Shown here piece by piece: positions 8,392 through 17,120 of a stretch of DNA of 64,000 bases (the first letter of the stretch is position 1; the number at the start of each line of letters is the position of its first letter). The stretch covers positions 744,001-808,000 of the forward strand of contig NZ_JYII01000012.1 in the NCBI RefSeq assembly GCF_000948415.1. The letters run 5' to 3'. The position numbers were made by a program, and so were the translations under genes. The notes beneath the pieces are model-generated. The model was not told the DNA's origin. It did not search any database and saw only the letters and a program-made list of their open reading frames with translations. Source of the DNA: Thalassospira sp. HJ (lineage in GTDB: Bacteria; Pseudomonadota; Alphaproteobacteria; Rhodospirillales; Thalassospiraceae).

Positions 8392-8802
8392 CTATCCTTT
8401 GATCCGCATCGCCCATTGGGTGCCAAGAACGGCCCCTTTGATAAAGGGCAGGAATCCAAGACATAATGCGACTGTCGCCGGAAGCCAGATCGAAAGTTGC
8501 AGGGCCAATGACGGGCTGAAATTCTGTTCCATGGCAAGCGCCCCCGGCACCACGATATGTCCGACAAGGAAGATCGTGAAATAGGGCGGGGCATCATCAC
8601 AACGATATTCCCCGATCGGGTGATTGCACACATCACATTCCGAGCGAAGCTTCAGATAACCGCCAAAGGCAAAGCCATGACCGCAATTCGGGCACTTGCG
8701 GCGAAATCCGCGGCGCAGGCCGGTCATCAGTCGGCTGCTGCCTTGTTTGCTGGCGGTGACATTTGTTTCCGGTGAAATATCGTGCGGGGCATTCATAGGC
8801 AA
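8392..8802 (-). CDS. DUF983 family zinc-ribbon membrane protein
   Basis: A 136-residue protein of the DUF983 family. After a short N-terminal tail it carries RGFRRKCPNCGHGFAF and SECDVCNHPIG, two CxxC pairs that could bind one zinc. The family signature DDAPPYFTIFLVGHIVV opens the first membrane helix, and a second helix follows (LSIWLPATVALCLGFLPF). Function unknown. AGGAG lies 6 bases before a TTG at 8802 and 12 bases before the ATG at 8796, so the TTG start is chosen on spacing; the difference is two residues. Confidence 0.85.
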   Translation of the reverse strand: MPMNAPHDISPETNVTASKQGSSRLMTGLRRGFRRKCPNCGHGFAFGGYLKLRSECDVCNHPIGEYRCDDAPPYFTIFLVGHIVVPGALAMEQNFSPSLALQLSIWLPATVALCLGFLPFIKGAVLGTQWAMRIKG

Positions 8803-8983
8803 AATTAACTCCTGTTACGTCCAAGGCCCTCTTGATCCGGGTGGCGAAAACGGGCATTCAGACGGTGAGCCATCATCATGATGTTCGATCGCGCAAGCAA
8901 GTAAAATCGACCCTTGTTATTCACCTCAGGGGCGCATTTCGGGTCACGTTTGCTTGATCGGGCAGTTGCCAAGGGAGTGCCTA

Positions 8984-9766
8984 ATGGGAAATGCGGACGC
9001 AATCGTTGCCGGTCTGAAACAGGACTTCATTGAGGACACGCTCGAACGCATTGATCGCATTGAAACAACGATTGATCGCGTCGCTGGCGGCATGGACGAA
9101 GCAGGTCCGGGGATTGCTGAGTTGCGCCGCGAAGCCCACACCGTGAAGGGTCTTGCAGGATCATTCGGGTTCCCGTTGGTCGGGGCGATTGCCCATCGGC
9201 TTGAAGATTATATCGCCGATCTGAGCGAGATTGATGATCTCGAAGCGGCAGCACTGGTCGATTTTACCAGCTGGATCCGCGAGATCATCGAAAGTGGCAC
9301 AAACCCGCAGGCCGAAGAAGAAACCCGCATCCTGCGATCCCTGCCGACCCGTAGCGCCAAGGCAGACGAAAAAGACGATACTTCCGAAGTTGCGGTTGCG
9401 CAGGATAAGGAAGTCCTTCTGGTCACGGCAACCGCCGTGCAGGGGCATTTTTTGCAACGGGCACTGCGTGAAAAGGGCTTTCGGACCATTACGGCCCGAT
9501 CCGCAGTCGAGGCGTTCGAAACGGTTGTTCAATCTCGCCCCGATGCCGTGATCACCGCAGCCGTGCTGGATGGGCTGAGCGGGATCGAGTTGATCCGCGC
9601 GCTCGCGGCAATGAAAACGCTGGCAGATAAGAAACTTGGCCTTTTGACCAGTTTCGAAGCGTCTCATCCCGATCTCGAAGGCTTGCCGAAAAACGTTGCG
9701 ATCATTAGCAACCGAGGCAAACAGACAGCAGAACATCTTACGAAGTTCATTGAAACCATGCTCTGA
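8984..9766 (+). CDS. Hpt-domain protein with degenerate receiver domain
   Basis: A 260-residue two-domain signalling protein. The N-terminal half is a histidine phosphotransfer domain with the phosphorylatable His52 in EAHTVKGLAGSFGF. Residues about 130-260 look like a CheY-type receiver (EVLLVTAT, DAVITAAVLDGLSGIELI, then a KLGLL strand), but the acceptor Asp expected in ITAAVLDG is Ala. The acidic pair at the start of the receiver is also gone and the Lys of the last strand is not evident. Phosphate could therefore enter the Hpt part but not be passed to its own receiver. The ATG at 8984 is preceded by GGGAG; a TTG at 8954 is less likely. No kinase is adjacent. Confidence 0.82.
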   Translation: MGNADAIVAGLKQDFIEDTLERIDRIETTIDRVAGGMDEAGPGIAELRREAHTVKGLAGSFGFPLVGAIAHRLEDYIADLSEIDDLEAAALVDFTSWIREIIESGTNPQAEEETRILRSLPTRSAKADEKDDTSEVAVAQDKEVLLVTATAVQGHFLQRALREKGFRTITARSAVEAFETVVQSRPDAVITAAVLDGLSGIELIRALAAMKTLADKKLGLLTSFEASHPDLEGLPKNVAIISNRGKQTAEHLTKFIETML

Positions 9767-9797
9767 GCATTTGCCGAAAGCTCGGTATAGAAATGAA

Positions 9798-9829
9798 AAA
9801 GGCGGCCAGATCGGCCGCCTTTGGTGTTT
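9798..9829. terminator. Bidirectional rho-independent terminator
   Basis: A perfect 10-bp stem (9798-9807 with 9813-9822) and 5-base loop lie between the convergent Hpt gene and rnr, with A- and T-rich flanks. Confidence 0.75.
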
Positions 9830-9845
9830 TTGGGTATCCACCGGA

Positions 9846-12278
9846 TCAATCCGACTTTGGCCCTTGTTTTGTCGTGTTACGCGACGCCCGGTTGGACGCC
9901 ACCAGCTTGCGCTGCTTTTTCGGCGTGGTCTTTTTCTTGGCCCCGGCTTTTTTGCCTTTTGACTTGGTGGCGGATGATCCACCTGGGCCATTGGCGTCGC
10001 GCGGACCGGATCGGAAGCCAGGCTTACTGCCATGACGGTGACTGCGATCACCGGGGCTTCCGCGGCGCTTGCCAGAGCCACGTCGGCCGCGCGGACGTTC
10101 GATTAGGTCGCGTGCGGTGATCTCTGCGTGCTCAGCCAGTCGCAGGGCCAAAGACCCGGTAGCGGCATCAGCATCGGCAATACGCACCACAACCGAATCA
10201 CCCAGCTGGAACTTCTTGCCCCGGTTTTGGCCGACCAGCGCGTGGCTTGCCGCGTCATGGACGTAATAGTCATCGGGCAGGGTGGATATCGGCACCAAGC
10301 CATCCGCACCGGTTTCATTCAGCGAAATGAACAGACCGAAATGCGTAACCCCGGAAATCTTGCCGGGGAACTCTGCACCGACCTTTTCGGACATATAGGC
10401 CGCGACATAGCGGTCTACCGCATCACGTTCGGCCATGGCCGCCCGTCGTTCGGTGCCCGAGATATCCTCGCCAATCTGCTCGAACCGTTCGCCTTCTTCG
10501 GGCGTCAGTCCGCCTTCACCGAGCTTGAGGCCGGCGATCAGGGCGCGATGGACCAGAAGGTCGGCATAACGGCGGATCGGGGAGGTAAAGTGCGCATATT
10601 TCTTCAGCGCAAGTCCAAAGTGCCCGATATTGTCGGGGCTGTACATCGCCTGTGACTGACTGCGCAACACCACGGTGTTGATCAGTTCGGCCTCTGGCGT
10701 ATCCTTGGCAAGCTCAAGAATGCGGTTGAAGTCACGCGGACGCAAAACCGATGCCTTGTTCAGCTTATAACCTGCGCCTTCAAGGAATTCATGCAGCGCC
10801 TCAAGCTTTTCCTCGCTCGGTGCATCGTGGATACGATACATGCAAGGTTGCTTGATGCGTTCAAGTTCCTCGGCCGCACAGACGTTGGCCGCGATCATGA
10901 ATTCTTCGATGAGTTTATGACTGTCAAAGCGCGCACGCGGTGCAATGGCGACGATCTGGCCCTGATCATTCAGCTCGATCTTGCGTTCAGGAACATCAAG
11001 CTCCAGCACGCCACGCTTCTTGCGGGCTTCGAGGAACGCGTTATAGGCGCCGTAAAGCGGCTTGATGATCGTATCGACCAACGGGCCGGTGGTGTCATCG
11101 GGCTGGCCATCCATCGCGCGCTGGACCTGATCATAGGTCAGGCGCGCGGCGGATTTCATCATGCCCCGGCAGAATTTGTGGCGCAGTTTGTGGCCATGCT
11201 TATCAAGCCACATCTCGACCGCCATACAGCCGCGATCTTCGTGCGGAACCAGCGAGCACCAACCGTTTGACAACTCAAACGGCAACATCGGTACGACGCG
11301 ATCCGGGAAATAACAGCTATTGCCGCGTTTGACGGCTTCACGATCAAGCGCATCGCCCGGACGCACATACCAGGACACATCTGCAATCGCGACCATGATG
11401 TGCCAACCGCCTTCGTTGGCCGGGTCCGGATCGGCTTCGGCCCAGACGGCATCGTCAAAGTCGCGCGCATCAGCGCCGTCAATGGTTACCAGCGGGATAT
11501 CGCGCAGATCTGTGCGTTTACCCAGTGGGGTCGCTTTGGACTCACGCGCCTGAAGTTCGACTTCCGGCGGGAATTCAAACGGAATACCGCGTGCATGGAT
11601 CGACACCAGGCTGATCGATTTCGGTTCGTTGATGTTGCCAAGGACCTCGGTGATTCGTCCCTTGCGCAATCCGAAATGCTTGCCCGGCAGGATTTCTGTC
11701 AGAACCAGCGCACCGCTTTCAAGATCAGGATGATCATCAAGCGGGACGGCGATCTCGCCGCTATCCTTGCGGTCTGTGGGCACAACGCGACCTTCGCGCT
11801 CATTGGGGCGATAAAGTCCCAAGACGCGCTGTGGCCCGCTTCCAAGGACCCGCATGATACTGGCTTCATAGGTGTGCTTGCCGGTATAGCGCAGTTTAGC
11901 CAAAATCTTGTCGCCAATGCCCGGTGCACTCGGTCCGCCACGACGGATCGATTTCACCACGATCAGTGGCGGATCATATTCGTGCTTCCAGACATTCGGC
12001 TTGGCCAGAACCTCGCCGTCATCATCAATGCCGGTGATTTCAAGAACCTCAACCGGAGGCAGGCGGTCCGGCTTGTCAAAGCGCCGGCGTCCCTTGACGA
12101 CATCGCCGCCAATTTTCAGGTCTTTCAGGATCTTCTTAAGCTCGATCTTGGCTGCGCCCTTGATGTTAAAGGCGCGCGCAATCTCACGCTTGCCGACAGG
12201 TGTCGGGCTCATATCGATAAACTCGATAATCTCTTCCTTGGTCGGGAAGTGTTTTTTGTCTTCTGTGTCGTTCGCCAA
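9846..12278 (-). CDS. rnr: Ribonuclease R
   Basis: An 810-residue processive 3'-5' exoribonuclease of the RNB (RNase II/R) family that degrades structured RNA. An N-terminal winged-helix-like region (about 1-75) is followed by cold-shock domains, then the RNB core with its metal-binding acidic motif DARDFDDAV near residue 270 and YFPDRVVPMLP. An S1 domain (about 640-725; GKISGVTHFGLFI) is followed by a basic Gly/Lys/Arg-rich tail of about 80 residues, as in E. coli RNase R, where it helps unwinding. The start is a TTG at 12278, with AAAGGA 10 bases upstream; the nearby ATG is out of frame. It begins 48 bases after topA and is probably co-transcribed with it. Confidence 0.95.
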   Translation of the reverse strand: MANDTEDKKHFPTKEEIIEFIDMSPTPVGKREIARAFNIKGAAKIELKKILKDLKIGGDVVKGRRRFDKPDRLPPVEVLEITGIDDDGEVLAKPNVWKHEYDPPLIVVKSIRRGGPSAPGIGDKILAKLRYTGKHTYEASIMRVLGSGPQRVLGLYRPNEREGRVVPTDRKDSGEIAVPLDDHPDLESGALVLTEILPGKHFGLRKGRITEVLGNINEPKSISLVSIHARGIPFEFPPEVELQARESKATPLGKRTDLRDIPLVTIDGADARDFDDAVWAEADPDPANEGGWHIMVAIADVSWYVRPGDALDREAVKRGNSCYFPDRVVPMLPFELSNGWCSLVPHEDRGCMAVEMWLDKHGHKLRHKFCRGMMKSAARLTYDQVQRAMDGQPDDTTGPLVDTIIKPLYGAYNAFLEARKKRGVLELDVPERKIELNDQGQIVAIAPRARFDSHKLIEEFMIAANVCAAEELERIKQPCMYRIHDAPSEEKLEALHEFLEGAGYKLNKASVLRPRDFNRILELAKDTPEAELINTVVLRSQSQAMYSPDNIGHFGLALKKYAHFTSPIRRYADLLVHRALIAGLKLGEGGLTPEEGERFEQIGEDISGTERRAAMAERDAVDRYVAAYMSEKVGAEFPGKISGVTHFGLFISLNETGADGLVPISTLPDDYYVHDAASHALVGQNRGKKFQLGDSVVVRIADADAATGSLALRLAEHAEITARDLIERPRGRRGSGKRRGSPGDRSHRHGSKPGFRSGPRDANGPGGSSATKSKGKKAGAKKKTTPKKQRKLVASNRASRNTTKQGPKSD

Positions 12279-12304
12279 CTTTGCGGCGTCCTTTCATCGG
12301 TATT

Positions 12305-12339
12305 CCAGAGAAAAGGAAGGCGGCGATTAGTTCGCCGCC
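12305..12339 (-). terminator. Possible attenuating hairpin overlapping the topA stop codon
   Basis: A perfect 8-bp G+C-rich stem (12319-12326 with 12332-12339) encloses the topA stop codon in its 5-base loop. On the minus strand it is followed by TTCCTTTTCTC, so it may act as a partial terminator between topA and rnr or protect the topA 3' end. Confidence 0.4.
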
Positions 12340-14957
12340 GCCTTTTTCGTGGTTGTCTTTTTCGCTGCGGGTTTCTTGGCAGCGGTTTTCTTTTTGGCAG
12401 GCGCCTTTTTGGTCGCCGTCTTTTTCGCAGAAGCCTTCGTGGTCTTGCCCGATTTGGCTTCTTTTTCCTTGATGGCCTTTATCGCCATTTCAAGAGTGAT
12501 GTCATCGCGTTCGACATCGCGGATATTGGCGATGGTTTTCTTGTGTTTGACGAACGGTCCCCAGCGCCCGACTGCAACAAAGATCGGTTCACCGTCATCC
12601 GGGTGCTTGCCGATTTCCTTGCCAGCTTTTTCGCGCTTGTCTGCAATCAGTGTGATCGCGCGGTTTTCACCAATCGTCAGAACATCATCATCGGCCTTGA
12701 GCGATGCAAAAATGCTGCCCGCCTGAACATAGGGGCCAAAACGGCCAATGTTGGCTTTCATTTCCTCGCCGGTTTCGGGGTATATCCCGACAACACGTGG
12801 CAAGGTCAGGAGTTCCTCGGCCTTGGTCAAATCAACAACAGACGGCTCCAACCCCTTGGGCAGGGAGGTCCGCTTTGGTTTGACCTTTTTGGGCTTGCCG
12901 TTTTTGCCTTCGACTTCCTCTTCTTCGCCAAGTTGGACGTAAACACCGTACGGACCTTTGCGAAGGGTGATTTCCTTGCCGGTCTCCTTGTCGATGCCCA
13001 GAACCTTTGGTCCAGAGTCGAGTTCGGAGTCTGCGCCGTTTTCATTGGCAACCAGCGGGCGGGTATAATTACATTCCGGATAGTTCGAACAGCCAAGGAA
13101 GGCGCCAAACTTACCCAGCTTAAGGCTAAGCTGACCATCCGAGCATTTCGGGCATTTATGCGGGTCTGTTCCGTCTTCGCGCGTCGGGAACAGGTAGTTT
13201 TCCAGCATTACCTGAAGTGCATCAAGGACATCGGTAATCTTGAGTTCCTTGGCTTCGTCGACATTTCCTTTGAACGATTTCCAGAAATCCCTGAGAACCT
13301 CTTTCCAGGCAAGCTTGCCCATCGAGATTTCATCAAGCTGGTTTTCCAGATCTGCTGTGAAGTTGTATTGCACATAGCGTTCAAAGAATTTCGACAGGAA
13401 GGCTGTGACCAAACGACCACGATCCTGTGCGACGAAACGACGCCGTTCGAGCAAGACATAGTTTCGATCCTGAAGGACCGAAATGATCGATGCATAGGTC
13501 GACGGACGGCCAATTCCGAGCTCTTCCATCTTCTTGACCAGGCTCGCCTCGGTGTAGCGGGGCGGGGGCTGGGTGAAGTGCTGGTCGATGCTGACTTTGC
13601 CAAGATCCGGCTTCTGGCCTTCTTTTAGCGGCGGAAGGCGACGATCCTTCTCGTCTTCGGCCTCGTCATCCTTGCCTTCCTGATAGAGTTTCAGGAAGCC
13701 GTCAAACTTAACAACCGAACCATTGGCGCGCAGGACCACGTGATTGTCATTCGATGACAAATCGACAGCTACCTGATCAAAGCGGGCATCTTCCATCTGA
13801 CAGGCGACGGTCCGTTTCCAGATCAGGGTATAAAGGGCCAGCTGGTCCTTATCGAGATGACGCGAAACCTGTTCCGGGCGACGGAACAGGTCGGTCGGGC
13901 GGACAGCCTCGTGGGCTTCCTGCGCGTTCTTGGCCTTGTTGGCAAAGCTGCGTGCGGAGCTCGGAAGGTATTCGTCACCGTAATCCTTGCCAATCAGGCG
14001 GCGTGCTGCTGCCAGTGCTTCCTGTGACAGAACCACGGCGTCGGTACGCATATAGGTGATCAGACCGACCGTCTCACCACCGATATCAACACCTTCATAA
14101 AGGCGCTGGGCAAGTTGCATGGTGCGCTTGGCACCAAAGCCAAGCTTACGCGACGCTTCCTGCTGCAGGGTCGATGTGGTGAAAGGCGGTTGCGGACGAC
14201 GTTTGACGTCTTTGCGCTCGACCTTGGAAACGGTGTAGCTGCGGCTTTCGACCTTTTCCTTGGCGACCTTGGCGGCGTTTTCGTCACCCAACGCAAGCTT
14301 ATCGAGCTTCTCACCATTCAGATGGGTGAGGCGGGCGGAAAACTGGCCTTCGGGCACTGCAAATCCGGCCTCAAGCGACCAGTATTCGTCAGGTTTGAAG
14401 GCCTCGATCTCGATTTCACGTTCGCAGATCAGGCGCAGCGCAACGGACTGTACACGTCCTGCAGAACGGGAACCCGGCAGTTTACGCCACAGAACCGGTG
14501 ACAGGTTAAAGCCAACCAGATAGTCGAGCGCACGACGGGCGAGGTAAGCATCAACCAGTTCCTGATTGAGCTCGCGCGGGTTGGCAATTGCTTCGGTTAC
14601 GGCTTTCTTGGTGATCTCGTGGAACACGACGCGATGGACATCACGACCGCGGAGCAATTTTTTCTGCTCGAGAACTTCAAGAATATGCCAGGAAATGGCT
14701 TCACCTTCGCGATCCGGGTCAGTCGCGAGGTAAATGGTGTCGGAGTCACGCGCCGCAGAGGCAATTTCACGGATCTGCTTTTCCGAACGGCCATCTGTTT
14801 CCCAGACCATCGAAAAGTCGTTGTCGGTATCGACCGAACCGTCCTTGGACGGCAGATCGCGGATATGACCGAATGAGGCCAGTACCTTATAATCGTCACC
14901 GAGGTATTTGTTGATCGTCTTGGCTTTGGCCGGGGATTCGACGATGACAAGATTCAT
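12327..14957 (-). CDS. topA: DNA topoisomerase I (type IA)
   Basis: An 876-residue type IA topoisomerase that relaxes negative supercoils. The ATG at 14957 gives the canonical MNLVIVESPAKAKTI; in-frame codons upstream are not part of the family. A TOPRIM domain occupies about 1-115 (ATDPDREGEA with the metal-binding acidic residues). The catalytic Tyr302 lies in GLITYMRTDA. A C-terminal zinc-finger repeat is seen (CPKC with CSNYPEC), then further topoisomerase C-terminal repeats with only partial Cys conservation. The last 45 or so residues are a Lys/Ala/Thr-rich, histone-H1-like tail. A consensus-like promoter lies at 15039-15068. rnr follows. Confidence 0.96.
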   Translation of the reverse strand: MNLVIVESPAKAKTINKYLGDDYKVLASFGHIRDLPSKDGSVDTDNDFSMVWETDGRSEKQIREIASAARDSDTIYLATDPDREGEAISWHILEVLEQKKLLRGRDVHRVVFHEITKKAVTEAIANPRELNQELVDAYLARRALDYLVGFNLSPVLWRKLPGSRSAGRVQSVALRLICEREIEIEAFKPDEYWSLEAGFAVPEGQFSARLTHLNGEKLDKLALGDENAAKVAKEKVESRSYTVSKVERKDVKRRPQPPFTTSTLQQEASRKLGFGAKRTMQLAQRLYEGVDIGGETVGLITYMRTDAVVLSQEALAAARRLIGKDYGDEYLPSSARSFANKAKNAQEAHEAVRPTDLFRRPEQVSRHLDKDQLALYTLIWKRTVACQMEDARFDQVAVDLSSNDNHVVLRANGSVVKFDGFLKLYQEGKDDEAEDEKDRRLPPLKEGQKPDLGKVSIDQHFTQPPPRYTEASLVKKMEELGIGRPSTYASIISVLQDRNYVLLERRRFVAQDRGRLVTAFLSKFFERYVQYNFTADLENQLDEISMGKLAWKEVLRDFWKSFKGNVDEAKELKITDVLDALQVMLENYLFPTREDGTDPHKCPKCSDGQLSLKLGKFGAFLGCSNYPECNYTRPLVANENGADSELDSGPKVLGIDKETGKEITLRKGPYGVYVQLGEEEEVEGKNGKPKKVKPKRTSLPKGLEPSVVDLTKAEELLTLPRVVGIYPETGEEMKANIGRFGPYVQAGSIFASLKADDDVLTIGENRAITLIADKREKAGKEIGKHPDDGEPIFVAVGRWGPFVKHKKTIANIRDVERDDITLEMAIKAIKEKEAKSGKTTKASAKKTATKKAPAKKKTAAKKPAAKKTTTKKAAAN

Positions 14958-15038
14958 TACGTTTTTCGTGTCCGGTTCTTGCGCCCGAAGGCGGTCATTA
15001 TGCTGCGTGGTCAGTAACCTGAAGTTCTGCACACATAT

Positions 15039-15068
15039 ATTATAGTGTGTCGCTGTTTTTCAGATCAA
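15039..15068 (-). promoter_or_regulatory. Predicted topA promoter
   Basis: On the minus strand TTGATC (15068-15063), an 18-base spacer and a perfect -10 TATAAT (15044-15039) give a leader of about 75 bases before the topA ATG. Confidence 0.6.
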
Positions 15069-15127
15069 ATTGCGCAAATTGCGGCAAATCACAACAATAT
15101 TTGTCACATCCATATCCGACGCGACTC

Positions 15128-16405
15128 TCATTTGGCGATACGCGATACCCTATTTCCGGGGTGACGTTCAACCCTTCCTGCAAGTTCGAGTTCAATCAAA
15201 ATTGTCGAAACCTGCTCGGCGGGCAAGTCCGACGTACGGATGAGTTCATCAATCAGCAGGGGGGTAGGCGAAAGCAAATCGAACAGTTTTTCGCTCTCTT
15301 CGAGGACGTCGCCGCAGTCATTTTCTTCTTTTATAAGTTCTTTTGATTCAATGGTTTGATCTGATTTCTTTCCGTCTAGCATGATGGCGTCCTGTTCGAG
15401 CGATGCCAGGATGTCGCCATAGGATGCAGCTATCGTTTTGTGGTCTGTTGTTCGGGCGTCTGTATTAAAGGTGTGAATTTGTTCAAACAGATGGCTGTTC
15501 TGCTCGGCCACACGAACGGCATCAAGAATAACGTCGGCAGAGTCGCACAGGATCGCACCATCACGGATCAGACTGTTTGGACCGGCGGCGCGTGGATCGG
15601 TCGGGGATCCCGGAACCGCAAAGACATCACGACCCTGTTCGGCGGCAAAGCGTGCGGTGATCAATGACCCTGAATTGCGTCCGGCCTCAATCACCACGGT
15701 GCCGAAAGACAGCCCGGAAATGATCCGGTTGCGCCTTGGAAAATGTCGTGCCTGCGGTTTTAGACCCGGCGGCATTTCTGAAATCACGCAGCCCTGATCA
15801 CAAAGCTTTTCGTAAAGGTCCTGATGTTCGCGCGGGTACACCACATCAACACCGCCGCCCTGAACCGCAATCGTCCCGCCAGCCGCTTTGCCTGTGGTTT
15901 GCAGGGCGGCGCTATGCGCCGCGCCATCAATGCCGCGTGCCATGCCTGATACAACGACATAGCCAGCAGTCACCAGTTCATGGCTGATTTTACGCGCGAA
16001 ACCGCATCCGGTTGCCGATGCATTGCGCGCGCCAACAATCCCAATGGCTGTTTTGGTCAGCAACTCGATCCGACCGATGGCATAAAAATAAGCCGGGGCG
16101 TCATCAATCCGGGCCAGCAATGCCGGGTATTCAGGATCTCCAAATATGATCGGTTTTGCACCGCATGCCTTGGCCGTCTCGATTTCTGCAACTGTTTCAT
16201 CACGTGTGGCAAGCTTGATCTGTCGGGCTGTTTTGGTATGGGCGATGAGATCGGGCAGGGCTTCAATCGCATTGCGGCCAGAGCCGAACCGTTCAAGCAT
16301 TTTGCGGAATGTAACCGGACCAACATTGGTGCTGCGCGCCAGTCGCATCCGTGCGAGGCGTTCCGATTGTGATAATCGTTTTGGTTGCTGGTCGGTAAAA
16401 TGCAT
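15128..16405 (-). CDS. dprA: DNA-processing protein DprA
   Basis: A cytoplasmic protein of about 425 residues that loads RecA on incoming single-stranded DNA during transformation. An N-terminal SAM/helical region (RLARSTNVGPVTF) precedes the Rossmann-fold DprA core (about residues 110-320): GARNASATG, VVVSGMARGIDGAAH, GGGVDVVYP, FPRRNRIISGLS and EAGRNSGSLITA, all family signatures. The C-terminal winged helix (DLLSPTPLLIDELI to the end) is joined by an unusually long acidic linker of about 70 residues. An ATG at 16405 is preferred; a TTG at 16444 would place a hairpin (16408-16432) inside the coding sequence. It follows plsY in the pyrBC-plsY-dprA block. Confidence 0.93.
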   Translation of the reverse strand: MHFTDQQPKRLSQSERLARMRLARSTNVGPVTFRKMLERFGSGRNAIEALPDLIAHTKTARQIKLATRDETVAEIETAKACGAKPIIFGDPEYPALLARIDDAPAYFYAIGRIELLTKTAIGIVGARNASATGCGFARKISHELVTAGYVVVSGMARGIDGAAHSAALQTTGKAAGGTIAVQGGGVDVVYPREHQDLYEKLCDQGCVISEMPPGLKPQARHFPRRNRIISGLSFGTVVIEAGRNSGSLITARFAAEQGRDVFAVPGSPTDPRAAGPNSLIRDGAILCDSADVILDAVRVAEQNSHLFEQIHTFNTDARTTDHKTIAASYGDILASLEQDAIMLDGKKSDQTIESKELIKEENDCGDVLEESEKLFDLLSPTPLLIDELIRTSDLPAEQVSTILIELELAGRVERHPGNRVSRIAK

Positions 16406-16407
16406 AA

Positions 16408-16432
16408 CGCCCGGATTGTGATCGTCCGGGCG
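16408..16432 (-). terminator. Hairpin between plsY and dprA
   Basis: An 8-bp G+C-rich stem (16408-16415 with 16425-16432) and 9-base loop lie just before the dprA ATG. There is only a weak T run, so it may be a partial terminator or a structure that limits dprA translation. Confidence 0.35.
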
Positions 16433-16468
16433 CTCTTTCGTCAAGCTATTCGAAGGGGCGGTCAGCGC

Positions 16469-17119
16469 CTAGGACGCAGGCGTTTCTTCGTCAGCCTGTT
16501 TTTTCTTCTGGCCGATCTTGGGTTCTTCACCGCGCAGCAAGCGACCGATATTGGCGTGATGGGCAAGCCAGACGATCACGGCAAGAAACACACCAAGCCA
16601 ACCGGCACCCGGATCATTGGCGATAAAGAACGCGGCCAACGGCGCTGCGATCATGGCAATCAAAGCCGAAAGCGATGAAATACGGAAAATCAGCGCCATG
16701 ACGAGCCAGGTCAGTGCTGCACAAAGCCCCATAATCCAGTTTACGGCTGCCAGCGTGCCAAGGGTCGTTGCAACCCCTTTGCCGCCTTTAAACCGCAGCC
16801 AGATCGGGAACATGTGACCAAGTACTGCGGCACCACCGGCAAAGATGCCTTGTTCGGTGCCATAAAGATGGGTGAACAGCAAGGCAGCAAAGGCACCTTT
16901 GCCCGCATCCCCGATCAGGGTCAGAAAGGCGAGCCCCTTGCGGCCGGTGCGCAGCACGTTGGTCGCACCGATATTGCCAGACCCGATCTGACGAATATCA
17001 CCAAGTCCGGCCATTCTTGTCAGGACAAGACCAAACGGGATGGAACCCAGCAGGTATCCGCAAACCGTTGCGACCTGAAGCGACATCAACATTGCCTTGT
17101 AGGTGGCATCAAGTTCCAT
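16469..17119 (-). CDS. plsY: Glycerol-3-phosphate acyltransferase PlsY
   Basis: A 216-residue integral membrane acyltransferase that moves the acyl group from acyl-phosphate to glycerol-3-phosphate, the first step of phospholipid synthesis. The three PlsY motifs are present: GSIPFGLV, GSGNIGATNVLRTG (with the glycerol-phosphate loop) and FKGGKGVAT. About five membrane helices and a basic cytoplasmic tail (GQKKKQADEE) are seen. The ATG at 17119 follows the pyrC stop by one base and has AAGGTG 7 bases upstream. It is the third gene of the pyrB-pyrC-plsY unit. Confidence 0.95.
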   Translation of the reverse strand: MELDATYKAMLMSLQVATVCGYLLGSIPFGLVLTRMAGLGDIRQIGSGNIGATNVLRTGRKGLAFLTLIGDAGKGAFAALLFTHLYGTEQGIFAGGAAVLGHMFPIWLRFKGGKGVATTLGTLAAVNWIMGLCAALTWLVMALIFRISSLSALIAMIAAPLAAFFIANDPGAGWLGVFLAVIVWLAHHANIGRLLRGEEPKIGQKKKQADEETPAS

Positions 17120-17120
17120 T

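Noticed and set aside
12327..12470. Repetitive Lys/Ala codons as a possible repeat array or CRISPR
   Set aside because: It is the low-complexity Lys-rich tail of TopA in frame; there are no evenly spaced exact repeats with unique spacers.
11400..13628. Plus-strand 742-residue open frame
   Set aside because: It is antisense to rnr and topA, which have full family motifs. The long frame results from codon bias of the real genes.
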